A stretch of 64,000 bases of DNA from Himantopus leucocephalus (Eukaryota; Chordata; Aves; Charadriiformes; Recurvirostridae). Below the pieces are notes generated by a model that worked only from the letters and a program-made list of their open reading frames with translations, ran no database searches and had not been told where the DNA came from. Below, in pieces: positions 36,871 through 50,050 of this stretch. The stretch covers positions 71,909,046-71,973,045 of the forward strand of contig RSEF01000001.1 of NCBI GenBank assembly GCA_003993805.1. Reading direction: 5' to 3'. Made by a program: the position numbers and the translations under genes. Position 1 is the stretch's first letter. Every line of letters starts with the position of its first letter.

Positions 36871-39800
36871 GAGCCCAGCGTAAGTATAGAAGAATTGGGA
36901 AATCCTGCCTCTCCCCTGGATAAGTGAAGTCAGGAAGCCTGACATGAAAAGTGAACTGAAGGCAGACCAAGGAAAGGATGAGTGTATAGCTGTTTCATGA
37001 CAACTTCAGATCTCGTAGAGAGCTCTCCCACTCATCTACTACACAGGGTACAGCAAGAGTGCCAGCAACGTGTTTTCATGACAGCAACCTACCCTGTGTA
37101 GTTTTCCCTTCCCTCAGAATGCAAGCATAGAAACGTTTTGGAGAGATGATAGCTTTTTTAAATAGTTTGGGGTCTGTTCGTACCTTAGAAATTCAAACCC
37201 CTGAGGTAAAGCAAATCTATCCGTGCATCTACCCATGAGAAGAAAAAAAAAAAAAGGAGGAAAATCAAAACTTTCAGTAAAAATACATAAAGCTCTAGAA
37301 CATGCCTGAAGTTGTTTTCCTGTGTAGAATAATGGTATGGATTTAAGACCTGATATCTTGATACCTCTTAGGGTTAAAAGGAAAGGCTGTGATCCCTATT
37401 ATAAAACAACATTTTTCTGCAGGTACAGAATTCCTACTTGCCTAGTCCCTGTGTGATTCCTAATATCAGAGATGGTCTAACAAATTCTTGTCAACATAAC
37501 AGACAGGGATTTTAGGCACTTAAGATTAACATCACCAGAAAGGAATCTGGTTTTTGGGATGCATTCTAGGTTAATTTCAGGGGAAGAGAGACTGTGGGCT
37601 GTTAGCTGTTTTTGTGAGGCAGATACATTTCTATAAATACAGTCTACAAGAGAAGAGAGATAAAGGGTGAAGTTGTTTTTTTCAATATACTATGAGTTGA
37701 GACTGATAATTGCATCAGAAGTGAAAAGGACTGAACAAGAAGATATTTAAAATCTTTTGTGGCATCTGAGCCGTGAACATGAGAGACGAGTGGAGGGGAA
37801 AAGCCTATTCAGCACGTAAAGAGCTCTTGAGAAAAAAACTGTTCGTAAGTGGAAAATATAAAAAGGGGGTGAACTGAGAGTATTTTCAATAGTCAACAAT
37901 GTGTGTGTGTAGCAAACACTTCCGAAAAAAACCCCAGATTTTTAATGTAATTCCCCTACCTCATATCTTGTACAGCCATTTGCAAGCTCACAAGGGTAGT
38001 GGGAGCCATGTTGCGGAACTTGAGTCTGTTCTTAAAATAAAGACAGCCCTCCACTTCACAGCTCCTGATCCCAGGGGATTCACAGTGCAAGGAGCACTGG
38101 TAGTTGTTCATGGCACATCCTCCCCCTCCAGTCTTTCTCTTGCAGCATAATTGAGGCAAAAAAGGCACATTGCCGGTATGCGCTCAGATGCATTTCTCTC
38201 TAGATGCTGTAATGGTCTCCTGTTTATTCATACCTGGCATAGGCTGGAAAATCTCCAATAGGTGAAAAATCATTTCTCTATAAATGTCACCTCTTCACAT
38301 TTTCAAAGCTTCTGACAATCAGTACTTGAATTACCAACAGGAAACACCTTGGAAAATGCTGCTGTGATACATAAGGTACTGGTTTTGTTTTCAAGTCAAG
38401 CCTAAACTAATGTCACACAGTGGTGGAGGAGTCATTGGGCTGTTGCGGGTGCTAATTCTCCAATGACTCACAAAACCGAAGTCATGATTATGGTGTATTT
38501 CTCATTTAATATCCCACAGGTCTTTGTGTATGAATAGGGTCCTGGAACTGATGTTCCAGACAAATCCCATCTCCTCCTATTCTTCCCGTTCATGGAGGTT
38601 CAGCTGAATAATGAACTCTTATTCCTTTGTCCTAAATTGTCACATAATACTGGGTGTACTGTGATTGTTTCACCCTGGGAGTGGATGCCTCTTACTGAAA
38701 ATCAGAGTGATCAATAGAGGACCATTACTTCCCTCACCACAGTTTTCTGAGGCTTAATTGCGTAATAATAGTTCTGAGGGAAATGACTGCATAGTTGAAC
38801 AAGATATAGAATTGCCATCTGCAATTAATTCTGGCAAATGGGTATGTGTGGATGGGTGTGTCTTTCTTCTTTATGTAAATGGAGATTTGGTTACCACAGA
38901 AAATGAAAAAGGAGATTTCGTAGACTCTCCAAAGAGCACTTTACACTCTTACATTTATTCCTTTCAAGCTTTATGTAGTGTAAGTGTTTAATGATCTTAA
39001 TTATCTTTATAGCACAAGAACTTGATTCGTCTGTTTAAATCTACAACCTTTTCAGTTCTTATTCCACCCAGGTAACTTTGGGCCAGAGAATCAAAATCAC
39101 TAACAAAAAAATATAGCTTTATCTTAGCCAGCAACTGGATCTGCACAGCTGGTCCTTTTCTGCATTATTCTGCAAGGGAGCCTGGCACTATTGCACTTTA
39201 GCTACTCGCCAGTAGCAGACAGACAATTGTAGGTCATAGCCAGGTTTCAGAGAAGCTCTGAGAATTAACCTCTAAAATCTTGGATCTAATTCTGCATGCC
39301 CTCCAGAAACAGGGCAGCCTATGAAGTCAAAGAGCAGTCCTACCTAGAGAGGGCTTGATAATGAGCAATCCGTGCTGAGAAAATAGATTTCATACAAATT
39401 ATTCCAAGGCATCTTTTAGGATATTTTGCCTCGTTTTCTGTACTGTTGTTAAAAATGAACTTTTTCTTAAGACAAAACTTTATAATTTAATCTCTAGCAG
39501 GGCAAAAAGTGGTACTAAAGTACCAATCTACTCATGCACTGAAAATAATATTGACGCAAAAAAAATTAAAAAGCCTTTTAGCAAAAATATCTGTGGCAAC
39601 AAAATATAAAGATGCCGATGAAAAGACATTTTGCTTTTTCTGTGATTTTTTTTTTCTTTTTTCAAAATAGAATACTTCATCTCCCTTTTTTGGGCTATCT
39701 CAAGAAAAACTTAAAATAGTGTATGTATCTAATGTAGCTTTAATATTTTTTTGAAATAATATAGCACAAAAAAGTGATTCAATTCAACCTTTTAAAGTGT

Positions 39801-40978
39801 AGTTTTAACAATACACATTTATATATTTTGCATTACTACAAAATCTTACTGAAATATATTCATTACCTTATTTCCAATATATAAGAATTATAATATGCTT
39901 CCAAAAGGAGCTTTCTTTTAGGTCTATCACTTGCTACTTTATATGGCAATTGTTCTTGTGTTAATTAAAATAATTTTTTTTTTAATACCACGGCAATAGA
40001 CCATTAAATACATCCACCAAAATTACTCTGTTGGTCTTTTTAATATGTCATTTCATTTCAAAGCACAGCCTTACATACTTGACCAGCCCACCATTGAAAT
40101 CAAGCAGAAAAACTGCTATTGATTTCAGTTGGCTTTGCATCAGGTTCCATGTGATGATGTACCGTAGCATCTTATGAAATGAACCCAGTAAGGAGTCTCA
40201 AGGCAAGCAGAATGAATTCTCTCATATCCACTATGGGTGTCCGTGGCTTGCTGACAATTTGGACTACATTAAGGGTCTTCAGTGCATCTCTAGGGTATGA
40301 ACTATTATTGCAAATGCTGATTTTACTAATACCAGTAAGAAATACGAGCCTCAGCTGCCTGATTTCATTAATAAAAATGTCTGGTCTCTGTAGTCAGGCA
40401 TGGAGGTCAGATGTATTTTTACTGGGTTTTTTCCTTTTTAATAGTGGCCTACAGTTTACCACAAGATTCTGTCTTGCTATTGAAGCTCAGAGGGTGTCTG
40501 TATAGACTAAACCTTTAATACATAACATTTAGGTAGTCCTGTTGCACATCAGATATAAAGCACTTCTTTTCGCTCTATATTTCTATGGAAAAATATTGAA
40601 CAAAATTTACTTTTGTTAAATAAATAGAAAACTATTTCTCAAGAAAAGGAAAAAGGATAGATATATATTTCATATTGTTTCTTGTTTCTTTTTCTTTTGA
40701 AAGTCTAAATTCTTTCTATTCTTTGTTTAGGTGAGTAGTCTCAGTAGGGTACATCGGAATTAAATGCACGTGTTTAAGGATGGATATGGCTAGTTCCCAG
40801 CCCTACAAGTAGGCACTGTTGGTGTCCTGATTTGGAGACACACTTCTGACTTGTGCTTTCTCCCCTTTCTGGTGGAGATCACGAGGGCCTTTGTTCAGCA
40901 AAACATGTGAAATATTTTTTAAATATGACCTGCTAATTGAGTCCCTGTGAAGTCAGGATGGCTTGGGCATGTACCCTG
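36871..40978. other. Non-coding sequence, nothing recognised
   Basis: AT-rich sequence with scattered short open frames. AATAAA occurs at 38036-38041 and 40619-40624 without a convincing GT-rich element behind it. I see no exon, RNA gene or transposon. Confidence 0.6.
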
Positions 40979-41340
40979 AGCAGAGCAGCTGCTCAGGTGC
41001 TTTGCTGGCTAGGAATGGGGTGGTGTGGGGAGTCTCATGGGTAGTCCATGCTAAAAGCACATCTCCGCCCCCTCCAGGCTAGCGTAGCCGTGCTAGCCAG
41101 GATAAGAGTGGGCAAAGCCAAATTGCATTTCTTCATTGTCCTGCTCTGCCCAGTCCTCACCACCTTAGGCAGCAGGACTGCAGCGCCAGCTCCTCTGTGC
41201 GCCAGCCAGATGCTGCTCTAGCCACTGCAAGGGGAGTCCCAAAAAGCTTCTCCTATCTTCTCGTGAGCTTGTAGTCCACCCTGTGTTCAAGCCAACTGGT
41301 TTCAGTGCACTCCTCAGGAGAACTGAAGCGGGGGGAGTAG
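40979..41340. other. GC-rich patch with a short inverted repeat
   Basis: About 360 bases are clearly GC-richer than the sequence on either side. The patch includes a 7-base inverted repeat (GGCTAGC at 41077-41083, GCTAGCC at 41092-41098). No long open frame lies here. It could be a small CpG-bearing regulatory patch or a worn repeat. I cannot tell which. Confidence 0.3.
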
Positions 41341-42232
41341 AATACAGAAATTAGCCACATCTTTTCTTCAGCACAGAACATTACGTTTTTCTAGTATATG
41401 CTTTTTTGTGGGGAAGGCATTCTCCAGAGTGTATGCTTCAAAAGGTAGGAAGTTAAATTGGAGTTCCTGGCCATAGGAAATATTGACAGCTTAAATAAAA
41501 AAACCCCAAAACCACTCAATACTAGTATTTTGAAATATCAAAAGAAAGCACCCTGTACAATTAGAATGTCAGAATAAGCATCTTTGCTGTGACAATGTGG
41601 GGTTCTGGATTAGGCCCTAACTGGTCCAAGCTCTAATAGAACTCCCTACCTTTAAAATAATCTTTATGATTAGATCAGAAATGTTGCCAAGTCTATGTAG
41701 CTTACAAAGAACTGCAGAGTTCTAAGATTTTGTCTCTTCTTGCTATGTGGTGTTGGCTGACCAAGATCTAATATTAAATACCTGACTGTTTTAGTACCCT
41801 TTATTCAGTGTTCATGATGTGACTTTTTAAATGAAGTCTGTGATTTGATACCTAGCCATTGTTCAAGTCAATATCCTTGGCTTCTGCGTTATAGAGACAA
41901 GAAAACAAAACTTTTTGAACTTGTGTTACTGGCTTTTTGTATGCGCTAATTGGCCATTTGTGAAACTTGACAGCATAAAATTGTACTACTGATAGTAAAT
42001 GGGTTTTTTTGCACTAGCCTTTGAGAGCTGTAACACATTTCAGTATTTTTACAATGTATTCTCTAGAAAGTGTGAATCTATTTGTCAGTTCTGAAAAAAA
42101 TATGTAACAATGAAACCTCAAAAGATGTTATGAAGTGTACAGTTTGTGATAATTTTATATTTAAAAAGATAAGAAAAAGAACTCATTTGAAATAATTTTA
42201 TTCTAATTGTTTCATATGTATTTTGAACAAGA

Positions 42233-42272
42233 AATAAAGTGATTAAAATTATTCATTTTTGTGTCTTTCTTA
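42233..42272 (+). terminator. Candidate polyadenylation site, + strand
   Basis: AATAAA (42233-42238) and ATTAAA (42242-42247) lie side by side and are followed by a T/GT-rich element (tcatttttgtgtctttctt). The 400 bases before it are AU-rich with repeated TTTTTA, TGTAACA and TGTTAAATG-like words typical of a 3' UTR. It could be a far distal end of SYT10 (12.6 kb from the stop codon) or the end of another non-coding transcript. Confidence 0.4.
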
Positions 42273-43713
42273 CAAAAGCAAACTATTCAAGTAAGTAGAG
42301 ATCAGTGGGTTATAACTGCTGAAATCATCTTTCCCTGTTTGCTCTCTCCCTTTTCCATACCAGAATTCCTTGTGCACCCACAGCATATTCCCATTGACTT
42401 GATGCCTTAAGATCAACTCTAAAATAGAAAAATCAGTTCATTTCCATGAGTGGGAAGAGCAGCCTTCTTAACCTTGTGGCCCCAGGTTGAGCACCCCTGC
42501 CTGTATCCAAGTATCATTACAAAATCTTTTCTTCTCATGAATCTGTTACTTTAAAATTCTGCAACATGAAGAGGTGTAAGACATTTTTGCCACTAGCTTT
42601 GCAGGGTTGAAAACAGAATATCTTTCAATGAAAATAATTAAATCAAGCAGCTCCATTATTAACTAGTACTTTGTGTAATGATTTTCACATTATCTTCCAT
42701 TTCCTGCTATGATATTGTTTGCTGTAATCTTCAAAGTCATTAGACCATATTTTAAATAATGGTTTAATTATTCAATTTAAGATTATTAAAGTATTTAAGA
42801 TTATTGAAGTATCTCACTTAAGAGACATAAGCCAAATTTCCAACTTCCTTGTTTCTAGTTGTCTGATCATATAGATCAAACAGACAAGAACTTTACCTCC
42901 ATGTGAAGGACAAAAAGCCAGATTTGGACAGGGCTTAATTTATGTTTCTGTTGAATTGGTGCTAATGTCAACACCTTATGAAGCAATGATGATCCAGGGC
43001 TCAAGCATGTCAGATACTTCATTGGCACTTAGCAGGACTGCACAGTTAAAAGCTGCAAGCGTTCAGTTCCAGCCGGATGTGATCTTTTTCCATTCTACCA
43101 GCTGCTGAATTCTATCTGATAAAAACTGGGGAAAAACCATCACTGTGGTATATCTGCAGCACTGGAAAATATTGTCTGGAGAAAAATAGTATCCAAGTTC
43201 AACATATGAGCAATTGCCCCTTGGCAGGCTTTTGTAATTCTCCTGAAGTGAAATTAGATATATAGTATTGAGGTTCCAATCCTGTTTCTGATCTCTCCTG
43301 GCTGAACATTCATCTATCCTAAGTCAAATTTCTGCTAAGATATTAAATGCAATTCTGTTCTCCGCTTCAATTCAGGGACTTGGTTTACAGCTGTGATTGA
43401 AAGATTCAGTTTTCTTTGAAAAACCGCTTATCTTTATCCAACAAGGGTAATGTCGTTTCAGTTTACCATTGCCTTTAATCTTAATGTTTTCTTTTTAATA
43501 TACCAAATACTCATGTTCATTAGAGGGATGGGTTCTGGGGGTTATAAGTAGTACATTTTATTTTGAAAAATTATCTGTAATTCACATAGAAGCAGTACCA
43601 CCTTCTCTAAGATTTCATTGCAGTCTGTGCAATATCATTTCCTCTTAAAGTCCTAATTCTTCTACTGCAGTTATTCCTGAATGTTTCTGCATTCCTTACA
43701 ATAATAAAATTTA
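42273..43713. other. Non-coding sequence, nothing recognised
   Basis: AT-rich sequence with no open frame of note, no repeat I recognise and no RNA gene visible by eye. Confidence 0.6.
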
Positions 43714-44246
43714 CTAGCCTACAGAGGAGCTGGAGAATAGTGCAAGAACCAGAAGGGAAACCAGGAGGAGATTTGTCAGGAAAGGGAAAGAAAGAAGGGC
43801 AAACAAAGCTCGGAGAGATTTAGCCTTTCTATGAGTTCTGCTCCAATCAAGAAGCAAGAAATGGGCATTCTCCAGGGCAGTGTGGTGGCTTCTCCTCAGC
43901 TGCCCAATGGAGGCTGCATGGGGAGGGTTGTCGGGCTGGTGGTACAGATGTGTCCCTCTTCTGCAGTGCCACATCCCCAGCCTGGCCCCAGTGCGGGCCT
44001 CAGGTCGTGCTACATGGGGGGAGGTGTTGCACCTACCCCTCTCCTGCACCTGATCCCACATGTGAAAGGGCTTATGATGCACCACAATATGTTGTTTCCA
44101 GACTTCCATGTGGTTTCAGACAACCTTATGGTTTGGGGAAACTTTTGGTGGCTGTCACCTCCCTTTCCAGCTTGCCTCAGAAATACACTAAAACGGTTAC
44201 ATCCTGTTGACTTCAGGAGAGGAGAATGGTGCCTGTAAAAAGCCAC
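43714..44246. other. GC-rich patch with overlapping open frames, no gene called
   Basis: A GC-rich block (about 43850-44080) sits in AT-rich DNA. Overlapping open frames exist on both strands: 43831-44238 on the plus strand with 135 codons and 43714-44109 on the minus strand with 131. Open frames on both strands at once are what GC-rich sequence gives by chance. The translations have no membrane helix or motif that I recognise. It may be an unclassified worn repeat. Confidence 0.3.
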
Positions 44247-47200
44247 ACTGTTCTACCCTTCAGCCCAGCGAAAAATAAACATGATATAATTTCACAAATT
44301 ATTAAATATGCTTACATGCAGAGAAGAGCATTCTGTCTCAGTCAACACACGCTATTATCACAACATTAAAAGTGATGCAGAGAAAATCGGGAATCAGAAC
44401 TGAATCCATATCTTCTGTCTGCTAGGGCACAAAACTACCTTTCCCTAGATAGACTTGTATTTTGCATGGAATATATGAGAGTACCCCAAAGGAAAAGTTG
44501 TTATGGAGGCAGAAAGTGAATTTTAGAACATATATATATATAGTGCCCTCTTATCCTGCTAAAACACATTGGTTCAGATAAGGAAAGAGAAATACTATTT
44601 TCTCGCAATATTGCCTACTACATCATTCTGAAAGTTGAATAAAAGCCCTCCTGCTGCTTCTGTTGTAGATAACAGAATCTCTTGTTTAACTCAAATGACA
44701 GACGTACGTATTTTTAGAACAAAAGGTCCTGCATGAACTCCATTCTCTGTGCTGTTTGTATGCAGCTCAGTTGATCCCAATGCTGGTTATAGTCATAGAA
44801 AACAGATTTTTTTAAAAGCTTTAAGTCTATGGCAGTATAAAGACAGAAATCTTTATCACTTGTCACATTCTGAAGGTGGTATTTTGGGAGCAGTGCAAGT
44901 GCTCTGATTTGCACATGCACTGATTTTGCTTAACATGCTCACCATGCTTAAATTGCTCAATTACTCTCCCCTTTGGAGTTTTAAAATGCAGCAATCACAG
45001 CCTAAGCTCTTCTGCTGAAGTAGTAAAGCACACTCACTCCCACTCAGGTGCTTTTTTGCCTTCTCCAGCACGTCTTTTATGGCCTCAGGCTTCACACTAC
45101 ACCTCTTCAGAAAACAGCAGTTCTCTGTGTGTCGGTGTCATACATCCCATGGAGAAGTGCACTTCCAGTTAAGATGACCAGCCACAGTTTCCCATTTTAA
45201 TTTTTTTCATAGCTTTTCAAAATAAATTCTCTTTGCTCTAATGCTGCTTCTCAGTGAAAATGGTGAAGAAAATTGCTTTGCTCCAAAGAGTAAGTGAGAT
45301 TGACAAGACTGTGTTGCCTGTCCCAACTCTAACAGAATTTCAAACATAGAGCCTTTGAGGATCAAAATTTTCTTTGGAGAGACTGAAGAAGACTTTCTGT
45401 AAGGTTGGCTGTTATGAAGCATTCACTGAGATTCAAGAATCAAGTCAAGATCTGAGACTTTACCTATTAAATACCATATGTGATATTATATAAAAACAAA
45501 TTATTTGTGAAGTCTTTGCAATAGTGGAATTAGGTGGACATGTTTTATGTGAACCTGATGATGTTTTACTCATTGAATATTAATTTTGTCAATAGTACAA
45601 AAAAATCCCAACAATATTGAAATATGACAATGCTTTTGTACGTAAATATAGATCAGGCTAGCAAAACAGAAGTATGGCTCACTTAGATTTTATTTAACTT
45701 AGAATTTACATTTGGAAATTCTTGACATTTGAGCTCTCCATTTCTGAACTCTGTATCCACTGAGTCCACAAAGAAACCTGCCTAATAAGCTTCTCTGCCC
45801 TTTAGCCTTGTTCTTTAAGACATGTTTGTTAAAGCCAGCTTGTTAAAACCAAGTCATAACTATCAGTTTTGGACATCCCTGAATTAAAAATCATGAAATA
45901 GTTTTTGGTAAGAAACCATCCTGCTCAAATCCCTCTGATACCAAAGTCAGTCTGAAACGAGCCATCTAGCTACCTTAGATAGTCATCCACCACATTCCCC
46001 ATCATTAACAAATTACAACCCAACAGAAAAGTATGCATGCCTAGGTCCTTAAGGCCAGAGCACTGACCAGCTCAGCAGCCAACCTCGCAAACCTGGAAGG
46101 TATCCAGAGAGACAGCATCAAGCAATTCCTCGCAGATTTTCCTTTGTGGATTGTGCTTCTGACTTAAATGTGCTGAGATGTAGACAAATAATGTCAGGCC
46201 TTCTAAGTGGTGAGGTGGGCATGGGAAACACCTGGCTGGAGAGCATCTACTCCACGCAGCTCAGTAGCACAGGGAATTGGCAGCTTAGTTTTTTCTGTGC
46301 ATACAATCAGAAGGAGAAGTGTTTCACAGAAGGAAGTTGCAGAAAAACTTTGGTTTAGAGTTGTGGATGGCTGGCTAAAAAGTGGTGTAGATTTTCTAGG
46401 AAACGTCTGTCTGTTCTTTATTCCTGAAAATTTATTCCTAAACTGTTGATCAGTTCTTTATTCCCGATAAAATCAATCCACTAAGCTTAAAGGGTCGAAA
46501 TTGAACCCATCACACAAGCATACAACAGTGGCAAGAATTAGAAAAAATATTCCCTCCTCTTCTTCCTAAGCTCCACAAAATCACTTATGTATTCAAAATG
46601 ACCATCCACTGCAATAACACGGGGGATCATTCTCACTGCCTCGCAAACATTTTCATTGGCAGCAGAAACTGGTTCACGTGCTCTAGCTGAGGCACAAATG
46701 CTCTTTAATGAGATCAGCATAACCATAAATTCAAGCACCATTCAAGATATTTCAGAGAAGCAGCCTTTGGGGTGAGACAGGAGGAAGAAATCCAGGTTAG
46801 ATAAGAAAAAGAAAACAAAATGTATTGTCAAATTAGACAATGTTTGGTTGCTCTCAGCTGACTCCCATTAGTTCCCTTGGCCTGATTTTAAAGTGACTTT
46901 ACATAAATATCTCTAGCAGAAAAACAAATGTCAGTCAGGCAGACAGAACCATTTATCTGAACAGCAGTAGAGCCCGGTTTCTAATTCTTTTAAATGGGAG
47001 AAGGAAAGCTGTCTGACACTACCCAACCATGGTGCCGCATGGAGTCTTAGCTAGTTGGTTGTGATAACCTGCCTACAGTGTGGTAATACAAGCTAATTTT
47101 GGTATCTATTTTATTGCATAAAGAACTCACAAGCTCATATAAACTCTGATTGTCTTCCAAGTGCAGTGAATTACGTGTAATTTTGACTGACATTGTTGTC

Positions 47201-48977
47201 TGGTAATATTTATCTGTGTGCTTGCATGCTAGTAATAATTGGATTTAAATATTTACGTTGAGTTCTAATTGAATTTGTATATTTAAGTTATATTATGCAG
47301 ACAAATACAGGCTGTATACTCAAGTAAAATGATACCAAGCATAGCTTTCAGAAATCTAATTGAAAATCCGTAAGTAATGTTTTAAAAGTGCATGCTCTAT
47401 GAATGACTGTGTAAGCATATTATGAAATTAAATTCTTTTAAAGAGGGTATTTTTTTTCGTCTACCTTAGGAATAGTACATGTGGCTAGGAACCTCACATC
47501 TAGATTCTTTCCTGCTTACCATTGAATATAAACTCCTATTTTATTTCAGCTAGGGACCCTACCACAGCAAACTGTGGGACCCTACAACAGCAAGCTGAAA
47601 GGAACTATCGTATTGTTCCCTTTCAAGCATGTCACCCAAAAGCCTTCCACACTGTTCAATTGGCTCCTTTCCTTCACCTTTCATGGTTAATATTTAGGTG
47701 ACTGGACTGAGCCTCACGTCTCTCCCCAGGGGCAGAACTTACAAAATCCAGGATCAGCCTGGGGATGTAAGTGTAATCTGTGACATTTCACTGTCTTCAC
47801 GGCTTGTCTTTTTGCTTCAGGAAGGAAAGCACATGTGATGACTCTCTTCATAACAAGTTATTCTCTCCTCAATCCAGGTCATTTCCGTTTGAAATTGTAT
47901 TTTGAAAAAAGCCAAAGCTTAGCCCTTTTCCTATCTTTTCTACTCCCCTACCTGCATGACACCCCTACTTTCCTCTGAACGATCACTTCCCTGACATACA
48001 GCAGTTGTAGTAGACAGTGTGGTCTATCTTCCTCCACTGTGTAAGCAAGACCATGTCCTATCCTCAAAGCAACTGGCTGCACACAACTCCTCTATTCCAT
48101 GCAAAAGTGGAGTCCCACCAGCACAACCTGGAAACATCATGTTTCCCACCATCATTTTCAGTTGCGAGGGTGACTACTGATGTTTTGCCCATCAGTATCT
48201 GCTCTTGTTAACACTTCCAACCTAACTAGAATGACAAGGAGTCATGAAAAAAGGGATAGGGGAAGCGAAAGGGAAGGAAATGGAGCATACCAAATTCTAG
48301 GGAAAGTCATGCAGTTTTGATCCTGTAAGTGTGCCACAGCTGGTGTTTTGTGCTAAACACTGCAGACCGGCAGATATTTCTAAATAACTGGTTTCTCCAA
48401 ATAAGCTAAATTAAAAAATGGACCTATCTTTAAAACTGATTGTGTAAGGTGAGATGCTAAAGAGTAAGAATATATTGTTTCATATCTTCAAAAGCTTTCA
48501 GACTTACGGCTGATTGTCTGGTGAATGATGACTCTTGCCAAGTGCTGGCTTCCGTCCACTAAAAATATTTTTCTGTGTTGAATTCAGGCTGCCTGCTGCT
48601 GTCACTATTGGATTAGTCACCAGAATATGTTATTCTTCTCTTGGTCCACTGGCACAGGGCTTGATGATGTCAATATTAATCAAAATGCCCTAGGGCAAGA
48701 ATAGAGGAATACGGACACATTTCCTTCAGCTGTTTACCTAGGAAACAGAAAAACTCAATGACTTTTATCATCCATCTTCACTAGCAATGCTTGGTGACAG
48801 CAGTCAGACAAATTACTTTGAGTGTTTAGTGTCACTTTGTATTATTTAGATTTAATAAACCAATGGAGCTTCTTATTTTGGAATATACATTCAAATTGCA
48901 AGCATTTTGATTCAAATATAACTATACCTTCCAGAGACAAAAATGAGGTATACAAAAAGGTATAACATCTCTCTAAA
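44247..48977. other. Non-coding sequence, nothing recognised
   Basis: AT-rich sequence with a short AT repeat at about 44530-44541. The segment 47100-47350 is rich in TAAT-type homeodomain words, but no alignment is available to test conservation. I see no exon or transposon. Confidence 0.55.
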
Positions 48978-49078
48978 TAGAAAGTTGTATTTTCCCCTGC
49001 AAGAGGAGTGTTCTTGTTCCGTGCATCNTAGAAAGTTGTATTTTCCCCTGCAAGAGGAGTGTTCTCGTTCCGTGCATC
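48978..49078. repeat. Near-identical 50-base direct copies around a single N
   Basis: Bases 48978-49027 and 49029-49078 match with one substitution, with an N at 49028. This is again an unmerged contig overlap. It creates a false repeat in the minus-strand open frame at 48842-49222. Confidence 0.85.
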
Positions 49079-49224
49079 CACAGGAGAGTTTCTGAATATG
49101 CAGGTGGATTCATTACAGTTCGGAGTCCTGCCTGTTTCCAAAACAATCTGGTTTAGTCCTCCGTGATGAGTAAGGCGAAGCAAACATTGTTCAGTTCTTG
49201 TTTCTGAGGAGCACTGGTGCACTG

Positions 49225-49324
49225 NNNNNNNNNNNNNNNNNNNNNNNNNNNNNNNNNNNNNNNNNNNNNNNNNNNNNNNNNNNNNNNNNNNNNNNNNNNN
49301 NNNNNNNNNNNNNNNNNNNNNNNN
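49225..49324. other. Assembly gap (100 Ns)
   Basis: Exactly 100 Ns, a standard placeholder for a gap of unknown size. The sequence resumes in a T-rich run, which may have caused the break. Confidence 0.95.
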
Positions 49325-49540
49325 TTTTTTTTCTTTTACAGTTAGTCACCTCTAACTAAATGTCCTCTCAGTTGCTAGTTCCAGGATGCAGACCCTAAAA
49401 GGCTTCCATTGGAGGTGCTCATCTCTGCATGGTAAGTTTAAGCCAGCAGGCTTGCTTTCTTACCTCCTTTTTACGCTCCAAGTGCTGTTGAGAATCACCT
49501 GCCTTAGCAACTTAAAACCACAGCTCTAACCCTACTGGGG

Positions 49541-49700
49541 AATTATAGAATAATTAGTCCAGAAGGAAATCATGGAGGTCTTCTGGCCCAAAACCCCTCA
49601 CACAGGAGGACTAACTTTGAAGTCGGATCCAACTTTGAAGTTAGATCCTGGTGCTCAGGGTAATATCCAGCTGGACGTCCTTCTCCCTCTTGACTTAAGG
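49541..49700 (-). mobile_element. Worn CR1 3' fragment with an internal 18-base duplication
   Basis: The plus strand reads attatagaataattag, then catggaggtcttctggccc, then ttagatcctggtgctcaggg. This is the complement of an older CR1 3' end (the AATCATAGAATCATT..GGTCATCTAGTCCAACC type). The words aactttgaagtcggatcc (49613-49630) and aactttgaagttagatcc (49631-49648) are adjacent copies with two differences. No coding part is visible. Confidence 0.6.
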
Positions 49701-49943
49701 ATATGAGGATGAGATTTAGAGTTAGGTCAGCATAAGAAAGTGGCTGCTCAAGGCAAAGTCACAGCCTTTCTTCTGCAGACCATCAGAAACACCATGTTTT
49801 GCATTGCTGTAGAAAGTCAGGTTCATCAGAAACACATAAACCACAATATTCCAGCTCAAGTGTGCTGGAATACTGTACGTTTGAATTCTGTACACTTGAA
49901 ATTCAGAGAATTTATAGTCATTATAATTATTGGGGGAAAATAA

Positions 49944-50050
49944 AAGATTGGAAAGGACCTTTGGATGTGACCTAGACCAACCTTTGCTCAAAACATGATT
50001 TCACTGTGGCTTTTCTGATGGCTTCAGCTCTTTCACTAGCTTGGACAAAG
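49944..50050 (-). mobile_element. Worn CR1 3' fragment
   Basis: The plus strand reads gattggaaaggacctttgg, then tgacctagaccaacctttgc, then tcaaaacatgatttcactg. It follows the complement of an older CR1 3' region (GGAAAGGACCTCTGG..CTAGTCCAACC..TGCTCAAAGCA). It lies about 250 bases from the fragment at 49541 and may be part of the same broken-up region or a separate insertion. Confidence 0.5.

Noticed and set aside
48842..49222. Minus-strand frame with an apparent tandem peptide repeat
   Set aside because: The repeat is the 50-base contig overlap around the N at 49028, so the frame length is artificial.
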